Assembly (NCBI GenBank): GCA_023700825.1
Contig: JAMPYE010000045.1
Coordinates: 1-14,708 of the forward strand
From: Thermoanaerobaculia bacterium
GTDB taxonomy: Bacteria > Acidobacteriota > Thermoanaerobaculia > Gp7-AA8
Length of the DNA stretch: 14,708 nt
Direction of reading: 5' to 3'
Under the pieces are notes generated by a model. That model had not been told where the DNA came from. It saw only the letters and a program-made list of their open reading frames with translations, and did not search any database. How positions within the stretch are numbered: position 1 is the stretch's first letter; every line of letters begins with the position of its first letter. The translations under genes were made by a program, and so were the position numbers. Shown in pieces: positions 1 through 7,660 of the stretch.

Positions 1-1070
1 ACGGTCGTCCCGACCCCCGCGAGCAGCAGGAGGACGAAGACCGCGATCACGCCCCACTGCGGCGCGACCAGCGTCGCCGGCTCGAACTTCGCCACGCCGA
101 GCATCCCCTGCCTCACCTCATCGCGCGAGACGATCATCAGTGCGATCGAGCCGAGCAGCGTCCAGATCCCGACGTCGACGAACCTTCGCGGTGACGGCGC
201 ATTCATCGCCATGACCATCGTGACGCAGGCCGCGAGGCCGAGCAGCGTTCCGCCCGTGAGCGAGACGATCGCCGGCACGCTCTTGCCCGCGAAGCGCAGC
301 AGCACCTCGCGCGGCAGCGTGCCGAGCCACCAGAGCCCGATGAGGAAGTTCAGCACCGTCGGCATCACGAACCAGAGCGCGCCGTGACGCATCGCCCAGA
401 TGCCGTGCCGGTCGTCGTCGCGCTCCACGCGCCGCCCGTAGAGCGACACGACCATGCCCGCGACCGCGATTGCCCCGAGCAGCATGTGGAGGAAGCGCGG
501 GATCAGCGTCGGATCCGCGAGATTGAGATGCATCTGCGCGTCGCCCGACCGGTGCAGAGCGGCCATCGTCTCGGGGCGCAGCGAAAGCGTCATGTTGTTG
601 CTGTAGATGAACGCGATCGACAGGAAGAGAATCGCCGAAACGGCGGCAACGAGCGTGATCGCGCCCCCCTTCGTCTCCTCGCGCATCGCCACGACGTAGG
701 TGCCGTAGTAGGCGACGATCAGGATCGGCACCACTGCGAACCAGAACCAGCCGAGGATTGCCGAGCTCGAGAAGAAGAGCCTGCCGTAGAGTGCCTGCAG
801 GAAGAGCAACGCGGCGACGCCTAACGTCACCGCGGTCGCGACCATCGGGGGAAGCGCCTTCGCCATCCACCGCGCGAGCCTGCGGCTGTCTTCGTGGGTG
901 TTGGCGCGGAACTTCGCGACCAGGGCGATGAAAGACCCACCCAGGATGAAGTTCATCGGGAGCAGGTGGAGAAAGAAGAGAAGCAGAAGGAGGGCCCAGA
1001 GCAGCATCGCCGGCGCCGGGAGGGCAACCGGGTCGGCCTGCGGAATCGCGTTGATCATGGTGGCGAGCAT
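1..1070 (-). CDS. Cytochrome bd-superfamily-like membrane subunit, paralogue of its upstream neighbour (partial, 3' end beyond window)
   Basis: The first 356 residues are visible and the gene runs off the left edge. It is an integral membrane protein with about nine hydrophobic segments (near residues 19-50, 73-94, 105-128, 136-156, 188-211, 230-250, 268-290, 299-315 and 339-355). Its first helix aligns without gaps to that of the neighbouring oxidase subunit: H35 matches H22 there, followed by a shared F...GG pattern, so the two look like diverged copies of one fold. A second histidine, H194 in RFLHM, sits where CydA carries the haem b558 ligand H186. The helix-3 glutamates of CydA are absent (AILGWFW in place of AIE). 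Start: ATG at 1070, with AGAGGTGA at 1075-1082 and only 4 bp after the upstream stop, so the two are coupled. An alternative ATG lies at 1058. Role (inferred): partner subunit of the oxidase, comparable in arrangement to the two-paralogue CydAA' enzymes. Whether it also ends in a haem c domain cannot be seen here. Confidence 0.72.
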   Translation of the reverse strand, partial: MLATMINAIPQADPVALPAPAMLLWALLLLLFFLHLLPMNFILGGSFIALVAKFRANTHEDSRRLARWMAKALPPMVATAVTLGVAALLFLQALYGRLFFSSSAILGWFWFAVVPILIVAYYGTYVVAMREETKGGAITLVAAVSAILFLSIAFIYSNNMTLSLRPETMAALHRSGDAQMHLNLADPTLIPRFLHMLLGAIAVAGMVVSLYGRRVERDDDRHGIWAMRHGALWFVMPTVLNFLIGLWWLGTLPREVLLRFAGKSVPAIVSLTGGTLLGLAACVTMVMAMNAPSPRRFVDVGIWTLLGSIALMIVSRDEVRQGMLGVAKFEPATLVAPQWGVIAVFVLLLLAGVGTT

Positions 1071-1074
1071 CCGG

Positions 1075-1082
1075 TCACCTCT
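1075..1082 (-). promoter_or_regulatory. Ribosome-binding site of the downstream oxidase-like gene, overlapping the upstream stop
   Basis: On the minus strand AGAGGTGA includes the TGA stop of the upstream gene (1077-1075) and lies 4 nt before the ATG at 1070. This supports translational coupling. The identical octamer precedes the upstream gene. Confidence 0.75.
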
Positions 1083-2769
1083 TCCCGCTCGCCGCGATTC
1101 CGGCGAGGTGCTGTGCGAGGGCGTCGCGCTCGGCGTCGCTCCCTTCGAACGGAGGCATCATCTCGTTGAGCTCCGGTAGCCGTCCGAGGCTCTCGTGCAG
1201 CTGGTCACGGTTCCGTCCGGTGATGATCGGGGCGAGTGGCCAGTCGCTGCCTTCGCCGTGGCAAGCGGAACAGTTCGCCTCGAAGATCGCGGCGCCGTCG
1301 ACCACGCCCGCAGCCGGCCGCGCGATGATCGCGCCGCCTCCGAGCTTCGCGAGGTAAACCGCGAGCGCGTGCTCTTCCAGTTCGTTGCCCGGGAACGGCG
1401 GCATCCGCCGACCGCGCCAGCTCTCGAATTTCACGGGGACGGCAGACCATCCCTTTTCAAGATCCGCCGGGAGCGCCAGCCTGTCAATGACGCCTTCGAG
1501 CGCACTGGTGTTCCATCCGGCGACGAGCGGGCGGATCGCAAGGTAACCGTCGACCGTGTGGCACTGCGAGCAGGTCAGCCGGAAGATCTCGCGGCCGAGT
1601 GCGGCCTCCTCGTCGACCGACTTCAGCGCAGCGGGATCGCTGCCCGCGGGAATCCGTGCCCACTTCGACGCGGCGAGCACGCCGGTCGCGCGCACGCGGT
1701 CGATCGCGTACGCATCATCGATCTCCGGCGTCGGCACGCGCACGGCGTTGACGAACATGTACGAGCCGATCACCCAGGGCTTGCGGAGATCCTCGCGCAC
1801 CCACTCGGCGCCGCCGACGGAGGCGAGCGCCGCGAGCATCAGAATGGCGCTGACGACCCGGCGCGCCGCACTGCGCGTGATCATCATGCTCACGAGGGAG
1901 AGCAGGATCGTCGCGGCGCAGGCCACGACGGCGACGCGCAGTGCGATCTGCGCGACCGGGTAGCCGGTCGTGGCGGTCGACCCGAGCGATCGCGCGAGCT
2001 CCGCCATGCCCGGGCCCGCCGCGCCGAGAATCTCGGCCGTCGGGATGCCGGCGCCGGCCGCCGCCGCGAAGAACCAGAAGAGCGCGAGAGGAAGGCCGAT
2101 TGCCATCGGGACCACCCAGCCGAGCGTCGCGTAACGCGTGATCTTCCTGCCGAGCTCGCCGTCGCTGAGCCACGACGAAGTGAAGAGCGCGTAAACGCCT
2201 GCAAGGCCGATCGCGCCGAGCGTGCGGATCACCAGCGCCGGCCAGTAGGTCGGATTGAGGAAGCCGTCGAGGAAGCTGCGCGTCGTGATCCACGCCCCTG
2301 GCGTCAGCATGAAGGTGAGGATGCCGTTGATCACGACGAGACTCGCCCACGCCGCACCGAAGTAGATCCAGCCGACGACGAGGTGCTGCTTCGGCGTCAG
2401 CTTCTCCCATCCGTAGTAATAGACCATTGCCGCTGCGATCTCGGTGAAGAAGAAGACCCACTCGATCGCCCAGCCCCAGACGAACGTGTTGATCAGCGAC
2501 GAGGTCGCCGCCGGATGGACGAGACCGATCGTGAACCAGATCCCGACGCCGGTGATCGCGCCGAAGACGAGCGTGAGCAGCACGAAGAAGCGACTGTGCC
2601 GCTTCACGTAGTCGAGCAGCGCCGTGTCTGCCTCGCGCCTCGCCTTCGCCTCGGTCCAGACGAGGAAGAGCCCTCCCCCGACCGCGAAGTGGGAGACGAA
2701 CACGTGAACGATCGCGACGAGCGCGATCAGTAACCCCGGAGACGCCAGATCCCAGATCGGATAATTCAA
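1075..2769 (-). CDS. Cytochrome bd-superfamily oxidase subunit (CydA-like) with two C-terminal cytochrome c domains
   Basis: 564 residues. The N-terminal part (to about residue 320) has about eight membrane helices of the CydA fold. By hand alignment to E. coli CydA recalled from memory, it keeps H22 (H19), E103 and E110 (E99/E107 helix), E326 and R329-K-P-W332 (E445 and the GRQPW motif). The haem b558 ligands H186 and M393 appear replaced by R182 and A280. The C-terminal part carries two cytochrome c domains: CSQCH at 400-404 with a Met ligand candidate at 456 (RMPPF), and CSACH at 500-504 with M537/M538 (MMPPF). These would lie in the periplasm. Expected role: terminal oxygen reductase fed by c-type haems rather than directly by quinol; families of the bd superfamily lacking a quinol site are known. 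The start is TTG at 2769, chosen because AGAGGTGA (2773-2780) lies 3 nt upstream and the helix follows directly. First gene of a two-gene operon. The substrate (oxygen or other) is inferred. Confidence 0.85.
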   Translation of the reverse strand: MNYPIWDLASPGLLIALVAIVHVFVSHFAVGGGLFLVWTEAKARREADTALLDYVKRHSRFFVLLTLVFGAITGVGIWFTIGLVHPAATSSLINTFVWGWAIEWVFFFTEIAAAMVYYYGWEKLTPKQHLVVGWIYFGAAWASLVVINGILTFMLTPGAWITTRSFLDGFLNPTYWPALVIRTLGAIGLAGVYALFTSSWLSDGELGRKITRYATLGWVVPMAIGLPLALFWFFAAAAGAGIPTAEILGAAGPGMAELARSLGSTATTGYPVAQIALRVAVVACAATILLSLVSMMITRSAARRVVSAILMLAALASVGGAEWVREDLRKPWVIGSYMFVNAVRVPTPEIDDAYAIDRVRATGVLAASKWARIPAGSDPAALKSVDEEAALGREIFRLTCSQCHTVDGYLAIRPLVAGWNTSALEGVIDRLALPADLEKGWSAVPVKFESWRGRRMPPFPGNELEEHALAVYLAKLGGGAIIARPAAGVVDGAAIFEANCSACHGEGSDWPLAPIITGRNRDQLHESLGRLPELNEMMPPFEGSDAERDALAQHLAGIAASGKR

Positions 2770-2772
2770 GTT

Positions 2773-2780
2773 TCACCTCT
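2773..2780 (-). promoter_or_regulatory. Ribosome-binding site that fixes the TTG start of the oxidase subunit
   Basis: AGAGGTGA is followed by AAC and then TTG at 2769. No ATG or GTG gives a better-placed start, and the next residues lead straight into the first helix with its conserved histidine. Confidence 0.75.
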
Positions 2781-2800
2781 GCGAACGAGAGGAATATCGC

Positions 2801-2830
2801 TTCTGGTACACGCGGGGATGTGTCCCAGAA
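2801..2830. promoter_or_regulatory. Imperfect 11-bp inverted repeat upstream of the oxidase operon
   Basis: The arms TTCTGGTACAC (2801-2811) and GTGTCCCAGAA (2820-2830) pair at 10 of 11 positions around the 8-nt spacer GCGGGGAT. It begins 31 bp upstream of the TTG start, a place where it could be an operator or a 5'-leader hairpin. It might also be a dispersed palindromic repeat; one copy cannot decide. Confidence 0.4.
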
Positions 2831-2871
2831 CACAGCGAGGCGTAAGGACGGAGCGCGGGGAGGGAAACAAC

Positions 2872-3000
2872 GAAGGCAGAACGCAGAATGCTGAACGACG
2901 AATGCTGAACGACGAATGTTGAAGGGGCATCGCCGCGCTGATGGACGGAATCGTTGCGGCGCCTGATTTCTACATTCATCGTTCTTCATTCTGCGTACTG
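2872..3000. repeat. Inverted array of heptamer repeats (consensus GNNGAAY)
   Basis: GAA recurs at exactly 7-base steps at 2872, 2879, 2886, 2893, 2900, 2907, 2914 and 2921, within units such as GCAGAAT, GCTGAAC and GACGAAT. After a gap, TTC recurs at the same step at 2968, 2975, 2982 and 2989, giving the same array on the other strand. The segment 2877-2904 matches the reverse complement of 2973-3000 at 24 of 28 positions, so a stem of about 28 bp with a 68-nt loop is possible. This is a short tandem repeat element rather than a CRISPR array: the units are 7 bp and there are no spacers. Confidence 0.75.
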
Positions 3001-3045
3001 CATCCAATGCCCCCTCCCCGTCTCCTGACCCCAACGCCCCCGCTC

Positions 3046-3072
3046 TTGCGACGCCGCCCCCTCGGACATACT
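3046..3072 (+). promoter_or_regulatory. Weak sigma-70-like promoter candidate for the LRR gene
   Basis: TTGCGA (3046-3051) and CATACT (3067-3072) are separated by 15 bp and lie 34 bp before the ATG. An alternative -10, TACTCT at 3069, gives 17 bp spacing. Neither hexamer pair is strong, so this is a candidate by position only. Confidence 0.22.
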
Positions 3073-3105
3073 CTTGGCTCCACCACGACCGAACCGGAGC
3101 ACACC

Positions 3106-6100
3106 ATGCGAGCCACACTGCTTGTACGCGCGAGCCTCATCTGCCTGCTGACGCTTTCCTGTGCCCTGACCGGAGAGGCCACGATTTCCAATCTCGAGCG
3201 CGGGACCCTCATCCAGTTCTTCTACGCGACCGGCGGCCCGGCATGGTCGGGCAACGGAGGCTGGGGCGGCGATTCCGGCACTGAGTGCAGCTGGACCGGC
3301 GTCGTCTGCAACCAGGCCGGCGACACGGTCATCGAGCTGAACCTCGGCTACAACAACCTCGTCGGAACGTTGCTGCCACAGCTCGGCCAGCTCACCAACC
3401 TCGAGGTGCTCTACCTTCCCGGCAACGCGCTCGGCGGCACCATCCCCTCGCAGCTCGGAAGCCTCTCGAAGCTCCGCGTCCTCGACCTCAACTCCAACCA
3501 GCTCACTGGCCCGATCCCGTCGTCGTTCGCGTCGCTCGCGAATCTCGAGATGCTCGCGCTCTGGAGCAACCAGCTCACGGGGACGATCCCGGCCTCCCTC
3601 GGATCACTCTCGAAGCTGAACGAGCTCCGGCTCTCGACGAACCGGCTCAGCGGAGCGATTCCCGCCCAGCTCGCGCAGCTGTCCGCGCTCGTCTACCTGG
3701 ACCTCGCCGACAACGCTCTGACCGGCGGCGTCCCGGCTCAGCTCGGCTCGCTCGCGCAACTCCAGGAACTGACCCTTGGCATCAACAAGCTCTCCGGCTC
3801 GATCCCCCCGGAGCTCGGCAACCTGCCGAAGCTCCGCGTCCTCGACATCGGCGAGAACGAGCTCACGGGAGCGATTCCGGGCCAGTTCGGCCAGCTCGCG
3901 GCGCTCGAGCAACTGCAGCTCCACGACAACGCGCTCACCGGCAGCATCCCGTCCCAGCTCGGCAATCTCACGAAGCTCACGCGCCTCTGGCTTTACGCGA
4001 ACAGCCTGAGCGGCACGATCCCCGTGACGCTCGCGCAAGTCGGAACCCTCGAAGATCTCCTGCTCGCCCATAACCAGCTCACTGGGACGATCCCGGCCGA
4101 GCTCGGCGCGATGCCGGCGCTGCAGAACCTGCAGCTCAACAACAACCAGCTCACCGGCACGATCCCGACGACTCTCGCGAACGCCGCCGCGCTGCGCAGC
4201 CTCTTCCTCTCCGCAAACCAGCTGACCGGCACGATCCCAACCGGACTCGGCAACCTCTCGAATCTCACCGAGCTCGATCTCGGTGAAAACCAGCTGAGCG
4301 GGACCATTCCCGTCGAGCTCGGAAGTCTCACGAACCTCACCTTCCTTTCGGTCGCGACGAACCGCCTGACCGGCGGAGTGCCGCCCGAGCTCGGCAACCT
4401 CACGAAGATGATCGCGCTATGGGCGCAGGGGAACCAGCTCACGGGCGCGATTCCATCCCGGCTCGGCAACCTCACGGCGATGAGCTCGCTCTTCCTTTTC
4501 GACAACCAATTGACCGGCACGATCCCGCGCGAGCTCGGGCAGTGCACCGCGCTCGAGGCGCTCGACTTCGGCGTCAACCAGCTCACCGGCACGATCCCGC
4601 CCGAACTCGGCGACCTCACCCGGATGCAGTACTTCGGGCTCTCGTCGAATCAGCTCACCGGCGCGATCCCCGTCGAGCTGGCCCGGATGACGAGCGTCAT
4701 CAACTTCGACGTCAGCGCGAACAGGCTGAACGGCACCATCCCGCCCGCGTTCGGATCGATCGCCACCCTCGAGTTCTTCGCGCTACAGGGCAACGAGCTC
4801 ACCGGCCCGATCCCCTCGGAGCTCGCGCAGGCGTCGAGCCTCCAGTACCTGTTCCTCAGCGGCAACCACCTTACCGGCACGATTCCTCCGCAACTCGGCA
4901 TCCTCCCGAACCTCCGCTCGCTCTCGATCGGCCAAAACCTCCTCAGCGGTTCGATTCCTCCGCAGCTCGGACAGCTCGCGACGCTCGAGGAGTTGCAGCT
5001 CGACCTGAACAACCTCTCCGGCCCCGTTCCTCCGGAGCTGCTCAACCTCACCGCGCTCGTCGATAACGAGAGCGATTTTGGCTACAACGCCCTCTACACG
5101 AACGACCCGACGCTGCTGGCGTTCCTCGATCGCAAGGAGGGCGCATCCTTCCGCGAGACACAGACCGTGACGGTCACGAACGCGCAGATCGCCGCCGTGA
5201 AGAGCGACACCGTCGTGCTCACGTGGCAGCCGATCGCCTACTTCAACGATCCCGGCGGCTACGCGATCTCCGTCTCGACGACGCCCGGCGGCGCGCCGGT
5301 GCAGGTCGTCACCACACCCGACAAGCAGCTCTCCTCGTTCGCGGTCGACGGCCTCACGCCGCAGACGACGTACTACTTCGTCGTCACGAGCGTCAGCTAT
5401 CCGTTCTACCTCCAGCAGAACACCGTCATCAGCGAGCCGACCGCGACGCTCACCGCGACCACGACGACGGCGACGATCTCGCCGCCGCTTCCCGTCGTCA
5501 CCACCTACCCCGCGGGTCTCGTCGCGAGCGCCGGCACGGCGGGCGCCGAGGACTACTACCAGATCAGGAACTACGGCGACCTGCCTACCGACCTCGTGAT
5601 CTCGCAGAGCGGCGACTTCTTCACGCAGTCGCCCACGACCGCGACGCTGGGCCCCGACGAGGAGCTCTACGTCGAGATCCGCGGGCTCGCCCGTCCCGCG
5701 GGCGCCTACGCGGGGACCGTGCTCGTCACCGGCAGCGGCTTCTCGAACACGGTTCGCATTCCGGTCAAGATGCTCTCGGCCGCGGCCCAGGAGGGCACCG
5801 CTCTCGCCGATGCCAGCGAGGACCGGATCGACGTCGCGGCCCCCGCGAACGAGAGCCCGTCGGGAGCGGCGACCTTCACGAACCTCGGCAACGGCACGCT
5901 CCAGGGCATCGTCGTGTCGGACGTCGGCTTCATCGTTCCACAATCGGGACTGGTGACCATCGCGCCGGGGCAGAGCGTTCCGGTGTCGTTCCAGATCGAC
6001 CGGGCGCAGCGCCCCGACGCGGCGGCCCTCGCCGGCACGGCGGCCGGAACTCTCTCGCTCGTCTACGCAACGGGCGGCGCAGCCGGACGATCTTTCACCT

Positions 6101-7656
6101 CGAGCGCGAGGCGCGGAATCCTCGATAGCCCTGGCGTGAGCGTGAGCCTCGTCACCATCGCCGACACCGTGAAGCCCGGCACGTCGTCGAGCGACGTGCC
6201 CGCGTTAGGCCCGTCGCAGGTCGCGCTGCTGATCCCCGGCGTCGGCCACATCCGCGGCGGCGTCGGCCTCTTCCTCTCCGACGTCACGATCACGAACGTC
6301 TTCGGCGTCAGCGCGCTGGCCGATCTCTCGATGTACTTCTCGCCGTCGATGGATGCGCCGCCCGCGTCGAAGAGCGCGCCGCTCGCACCGGTCGCGCCAG
6401 GACTGGGAGTGAAGCTCGCCGACATCGTCACCACGGTCTTCGGCGGTGACCAGGTGACCGGCACGCTGCAGATCCGGACGCGCGACTTCGACAAGATCTA
6501 CACCGCGGCGAACATCGTCAACGTCAGCAACCCGCTCGGCACCTATGGAACGGTGATCCCGGTCTTCCGCTCCGACCGCTCGCTGGCCGCGGGGCAGAGC
6601 CTCTACCTCACCGGGATGCGCAAGAGCGCGACGACGCGCACGAACATCTTCGTGCAAGAGACCGCGGGAGGCAGCGCCTCGGTCACGGTCCGCTTCTACG
6701 CCGCGAACGGCACGGAGATCTCCAGCCTGACGGATTCGGTCACCGCCTTCCGCATGCTGCGACTGCTCGACCGCGCCCCCGCGGGCACCGTGCTGGCGCG
6801 CGTCACGAACAACCCGTCGTCGTCGGGGCGCATCGTCGCCTACGCCACGCCGGTCGACCAGGAGAGCGGCGACTTCTGGAGCATCGCCGACTGGAGCCAG
6901 CTCCTCGGGGCGAATCGGGCGGAGACGGTCGTGATCCCGGTCGCGGGCGTCGTGCGCGGAGCCAACGACAACTTCTTCAGAACCGAGGTGTCGCTAAGCA
7001 ACGTCGACACGATCGACGCCACGGGGACGCTCCAGTACTTCCAGCGCGACGGCGTGACCTTCTCGAAGCCGGTCGCCTTGAAGGCAGGAGAATCGATCGA
7101 ATACCTCGACGTGGTGGGCTCGCTCTTCGGCGCCGCCAGCGGATCGCTGGGGTACATCGTCTACACGCCCGAGGCAGGCTCCGTCGCCGCCACTAGCCGC
7201 ACCTACGCGACGGTCGGCACACGGCCCGGCACCTACGGCACCGGCGTCCCCGCGCTCCCTCGCAGTTCCGCGATGCGGCTCGGCCAGTCCCGGCAGATCA
7301 ACGGCCTCGAGGTGTCGTCGGTCGCGACGATCCTGGCGCAGAAGCCCGCCTCGTTCCGATCGAACATCGGGCTCGTCGAAACCGGCGGCGCGACGGCGAG
7401 AGTGCGCGTGACCGCGTCCTACGGAGACAGCCGCTCGCTCGTCCGCGGCCCGATCGCGAGCTTCGACATCGACTTGCCTGCGCGCGGCTTCGTGCTGCTC
7501 AGCGACTTGAGCAGTCGCCTCCCGGCGACAGCGCGCGGCGAGGACCTGCTCGGCGTATCGCTCCGCTTCCAGATCATCAGCGGCGACGGGGCCGTGATCC
7601 CCTTCGTGACGAGCGTCGACAACGGGAGCGGGGACCAGGTGCTGCGAACGGAGTAG
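3106..7656 (+). CDS. Giant secreted leucine-rich-repeat / FN3-like protein with duplicated C-terminal modules
   Basis: 1516 residues. The start is ATG 3106, with GGAG at 3096-3099 and a typical signal peptide (basic MRATLLVR, then a hydrophobic core, likely cleavage after GEA near residue 25). The reading frame extends upstream to 2941, but that part is the heptamer repeat region and lacks a ribosome site. Domains: an LRR N-cap of the plant type (residues 28-77, with the CSWTGVVC cysteine pair); 24 LRRs of exactly 24 residues (78-653; consensus LxLxxNxLTGxIPxxLGxLxxL); an FN3-like domain (about 686-786); Ig-like beta regions (about 793-1035); then four C-terminal modules of about 110-120 residues (about 1039-1510). 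There is no membrane anchor, LPXTG motif or recognisable sorting domain, and no catalytic motif. Expected role: extracellular or cell-surface binding or adhesion; the ligand is unknown. It stands alone in its transcription unit, with a GC-rich hairpin after the stop. Confidence 0.85.
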   Translation: MRATLLVRASLICLLTLSCALTGEATISNLERGTLIQFFYATGGPAWSGNGGWGGDSGTECSWTGVVCNQAGDTVIELNLGYNNLVGTLLPQLGQLTNLEVLYLPGNALGGTIPSQLGSLSKLRVLDLNSNQLTGPIPSSFASLANLEMLALWSNQLTGTIPASLGSLSKLNELRLSTNRLSGAIPAQLAQLSALVYLDLADNALTGGVPAQLGSLAQLQELTLGINKLSGSIPPELGNLPKLRVLDIGENELTGAIPGQFGQLAALEQLQLHDNALTGSIPSQLGNLTKLTRLWLYANSLSGTIPVTLAQVGTLEDLLLAHNQLTGTIPAELGAMPALQNLQLNNNQLTGTIPTTLANAAALRSLFLSANQLTGTIPTGLGNLSNLTELDLGENQLSGTIPVELGSLTNLTFLSVATNRLTGGVPPELGNLTKMIALWAQGNQLTGAIPSRLGNLTAMSSLFLFDNQLTGTIPRELGQCTALEALDFGVNQLTGTIPPELGDLTRMQYFGLSSNQLTGAIPVELARMTSVINFDVSANRLNGTIPPAFGSIATLEFFALQGNELTGPIPSELAQASSLQYLFLSGNHLTGTIPPQLGILPNLRSLSIGQNLLSGSIPPQLGQLATLEELQLDLNNLSGPVPPELLNLTALVDNESDFGYNALYTNDPTLLAFLDRKEGASFRETQTVTVTNAQIAAVKSDTVVLTWQPIAYFNDPGGYAISVSTTPGGAPVQVVTTPDKQLSSFAVDGLTPQTTYYFVVTSVSYPFYLQQNTVISEPTATLTATTTTATISPPLPVVTTYPAGLVASAGTAGAEDYYQIRNYGDLPTDLVISQSGDFFTQSPTTATLGPDEELYVEIRGLARPAGAYAGTVLVTGSGFSNTVRIPVKMLSAAAQEGTALADASEDRIDVAAPANESPSGAATFTNLGNGTLQGIVVSDVGFIVPQSGLVTIAPGQSVPVSFQIDRAQRPDAAALAGTAAGTLSLVYATGGAAGRSFTSSARRGILDSPGVSVSLVTIADTVKPGTSSSDVPALGPSQVALLIPGVGHIRGGVGLFLSDVTITNVFGVSALADLSMYFSPSMDAPPASKSAPLAPVAPGLGVKLADIVTTVFGGDQVTGTLQIRTRDFDKIYTAANIVNVSNPLGTYGTVIPVFRSDRSLAAGQSLYLTGMRKSATTRTNIFVQETAGGSASVTVRFYAANGTEISSLTDSVTAFRMLRLLDRAPAGTVLARVTNNPSSSGRIVAYATPVDQESGDFWSIADWSQLLGANRAETVVIPVAGVVRGANDNFFRTEVSLSNVDTIDATGTLQYFQRDGVTFSKPVALKAGESIEYLDVVGSLFGAASGSLGYIVYTPEAGSVAATSRTYATVGTRPGTYGTGVPALPRSSAMRLGQSRQINGLEVSSVATILAQKPASFRSNIGLVETGGATARVRVTASYGDSRSLVRGPIASFDIDLPARGFVLLSDLSSRLPATARGEDLLGVSLRFQIISGDGAVIPFVTSVDNGSGDQVLRTE
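3337..5064 (+). repeat. 24 in-frame 72-bp leucine-rich-repeat units
   Basis: The units are contiguous from 3337 to 5064 (24 x 72 = 1728 bp) without a single insertion or deletion. The DNA copies are diverged, but many share a core such as AACCAGCTCACCGGCACGAT, the codons for NQLTGTI. This is coding repeat sequence within the LRR gene. Confidence 0.9.
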
Positions 7657-7660
7657 TGGT

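Larger units (their letters stand above)
2770..3105. other. Divergent intergenic region (336 bp)
   Basis: This stretch separates the minus-strand oxidase operon from the plus-strand LRR gene, so it must carry both promoters. It contains an 11-bp dyad near the oxidase gene (2801-2830), an array of 7-bp repeats with an inverted counterpart (2872-2991), and a weak promoter candidate just before the LRR gene. Open frames crossing it are low-complexity and lack ribosome-binding sites, and I see no gene in it. Confidence 0.8.

Noticed and set aside
118..870. Minus-strand open frame inside the downstream oxidase-like gene
   Set aside because: It is an Arg/Asp-rich frame-shifted reading of the membrane-protein gene. 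The other frame gives about nine hydrophobic helices and has a ribosome site.
1195..2733. Long open frame on the plus strand opposite the oxidase gene
   Set aside because: Its product is Arg/Asp/Glu-rich with no domain, lacks a ribosome site and exactly mirrors a strongly supported haem protein gene. It is an antisense shadow typical of high-GC DNA.
2941..3105. Upstream extension of the LRR gene to an ATG at 2941
   Set aside because: It translates the heptamer repeats and Pro-rich spacer, and would put 55 residues ahead of a clean signal peptide. ATG 3106 has GGAG at the right distance.
3106..3180. Lipoprotein signal at the LRR protein N-terminus (cysteine near residue 19)
   Set aside because: The residues before the cysteine are T-L-S, which do not fit the lipobox L-[AS]-[GA]-C. 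A normal signal peptidase I site after GEA is more likely.
3337..5064. 72-bp periodic DNA considered as a CRISPR or satellite array
   Set aside because: The period is three times 24 codons, all units are in frame and encode LRRs with diverged codons. There are no conserved repeat/variable spacer blocks.
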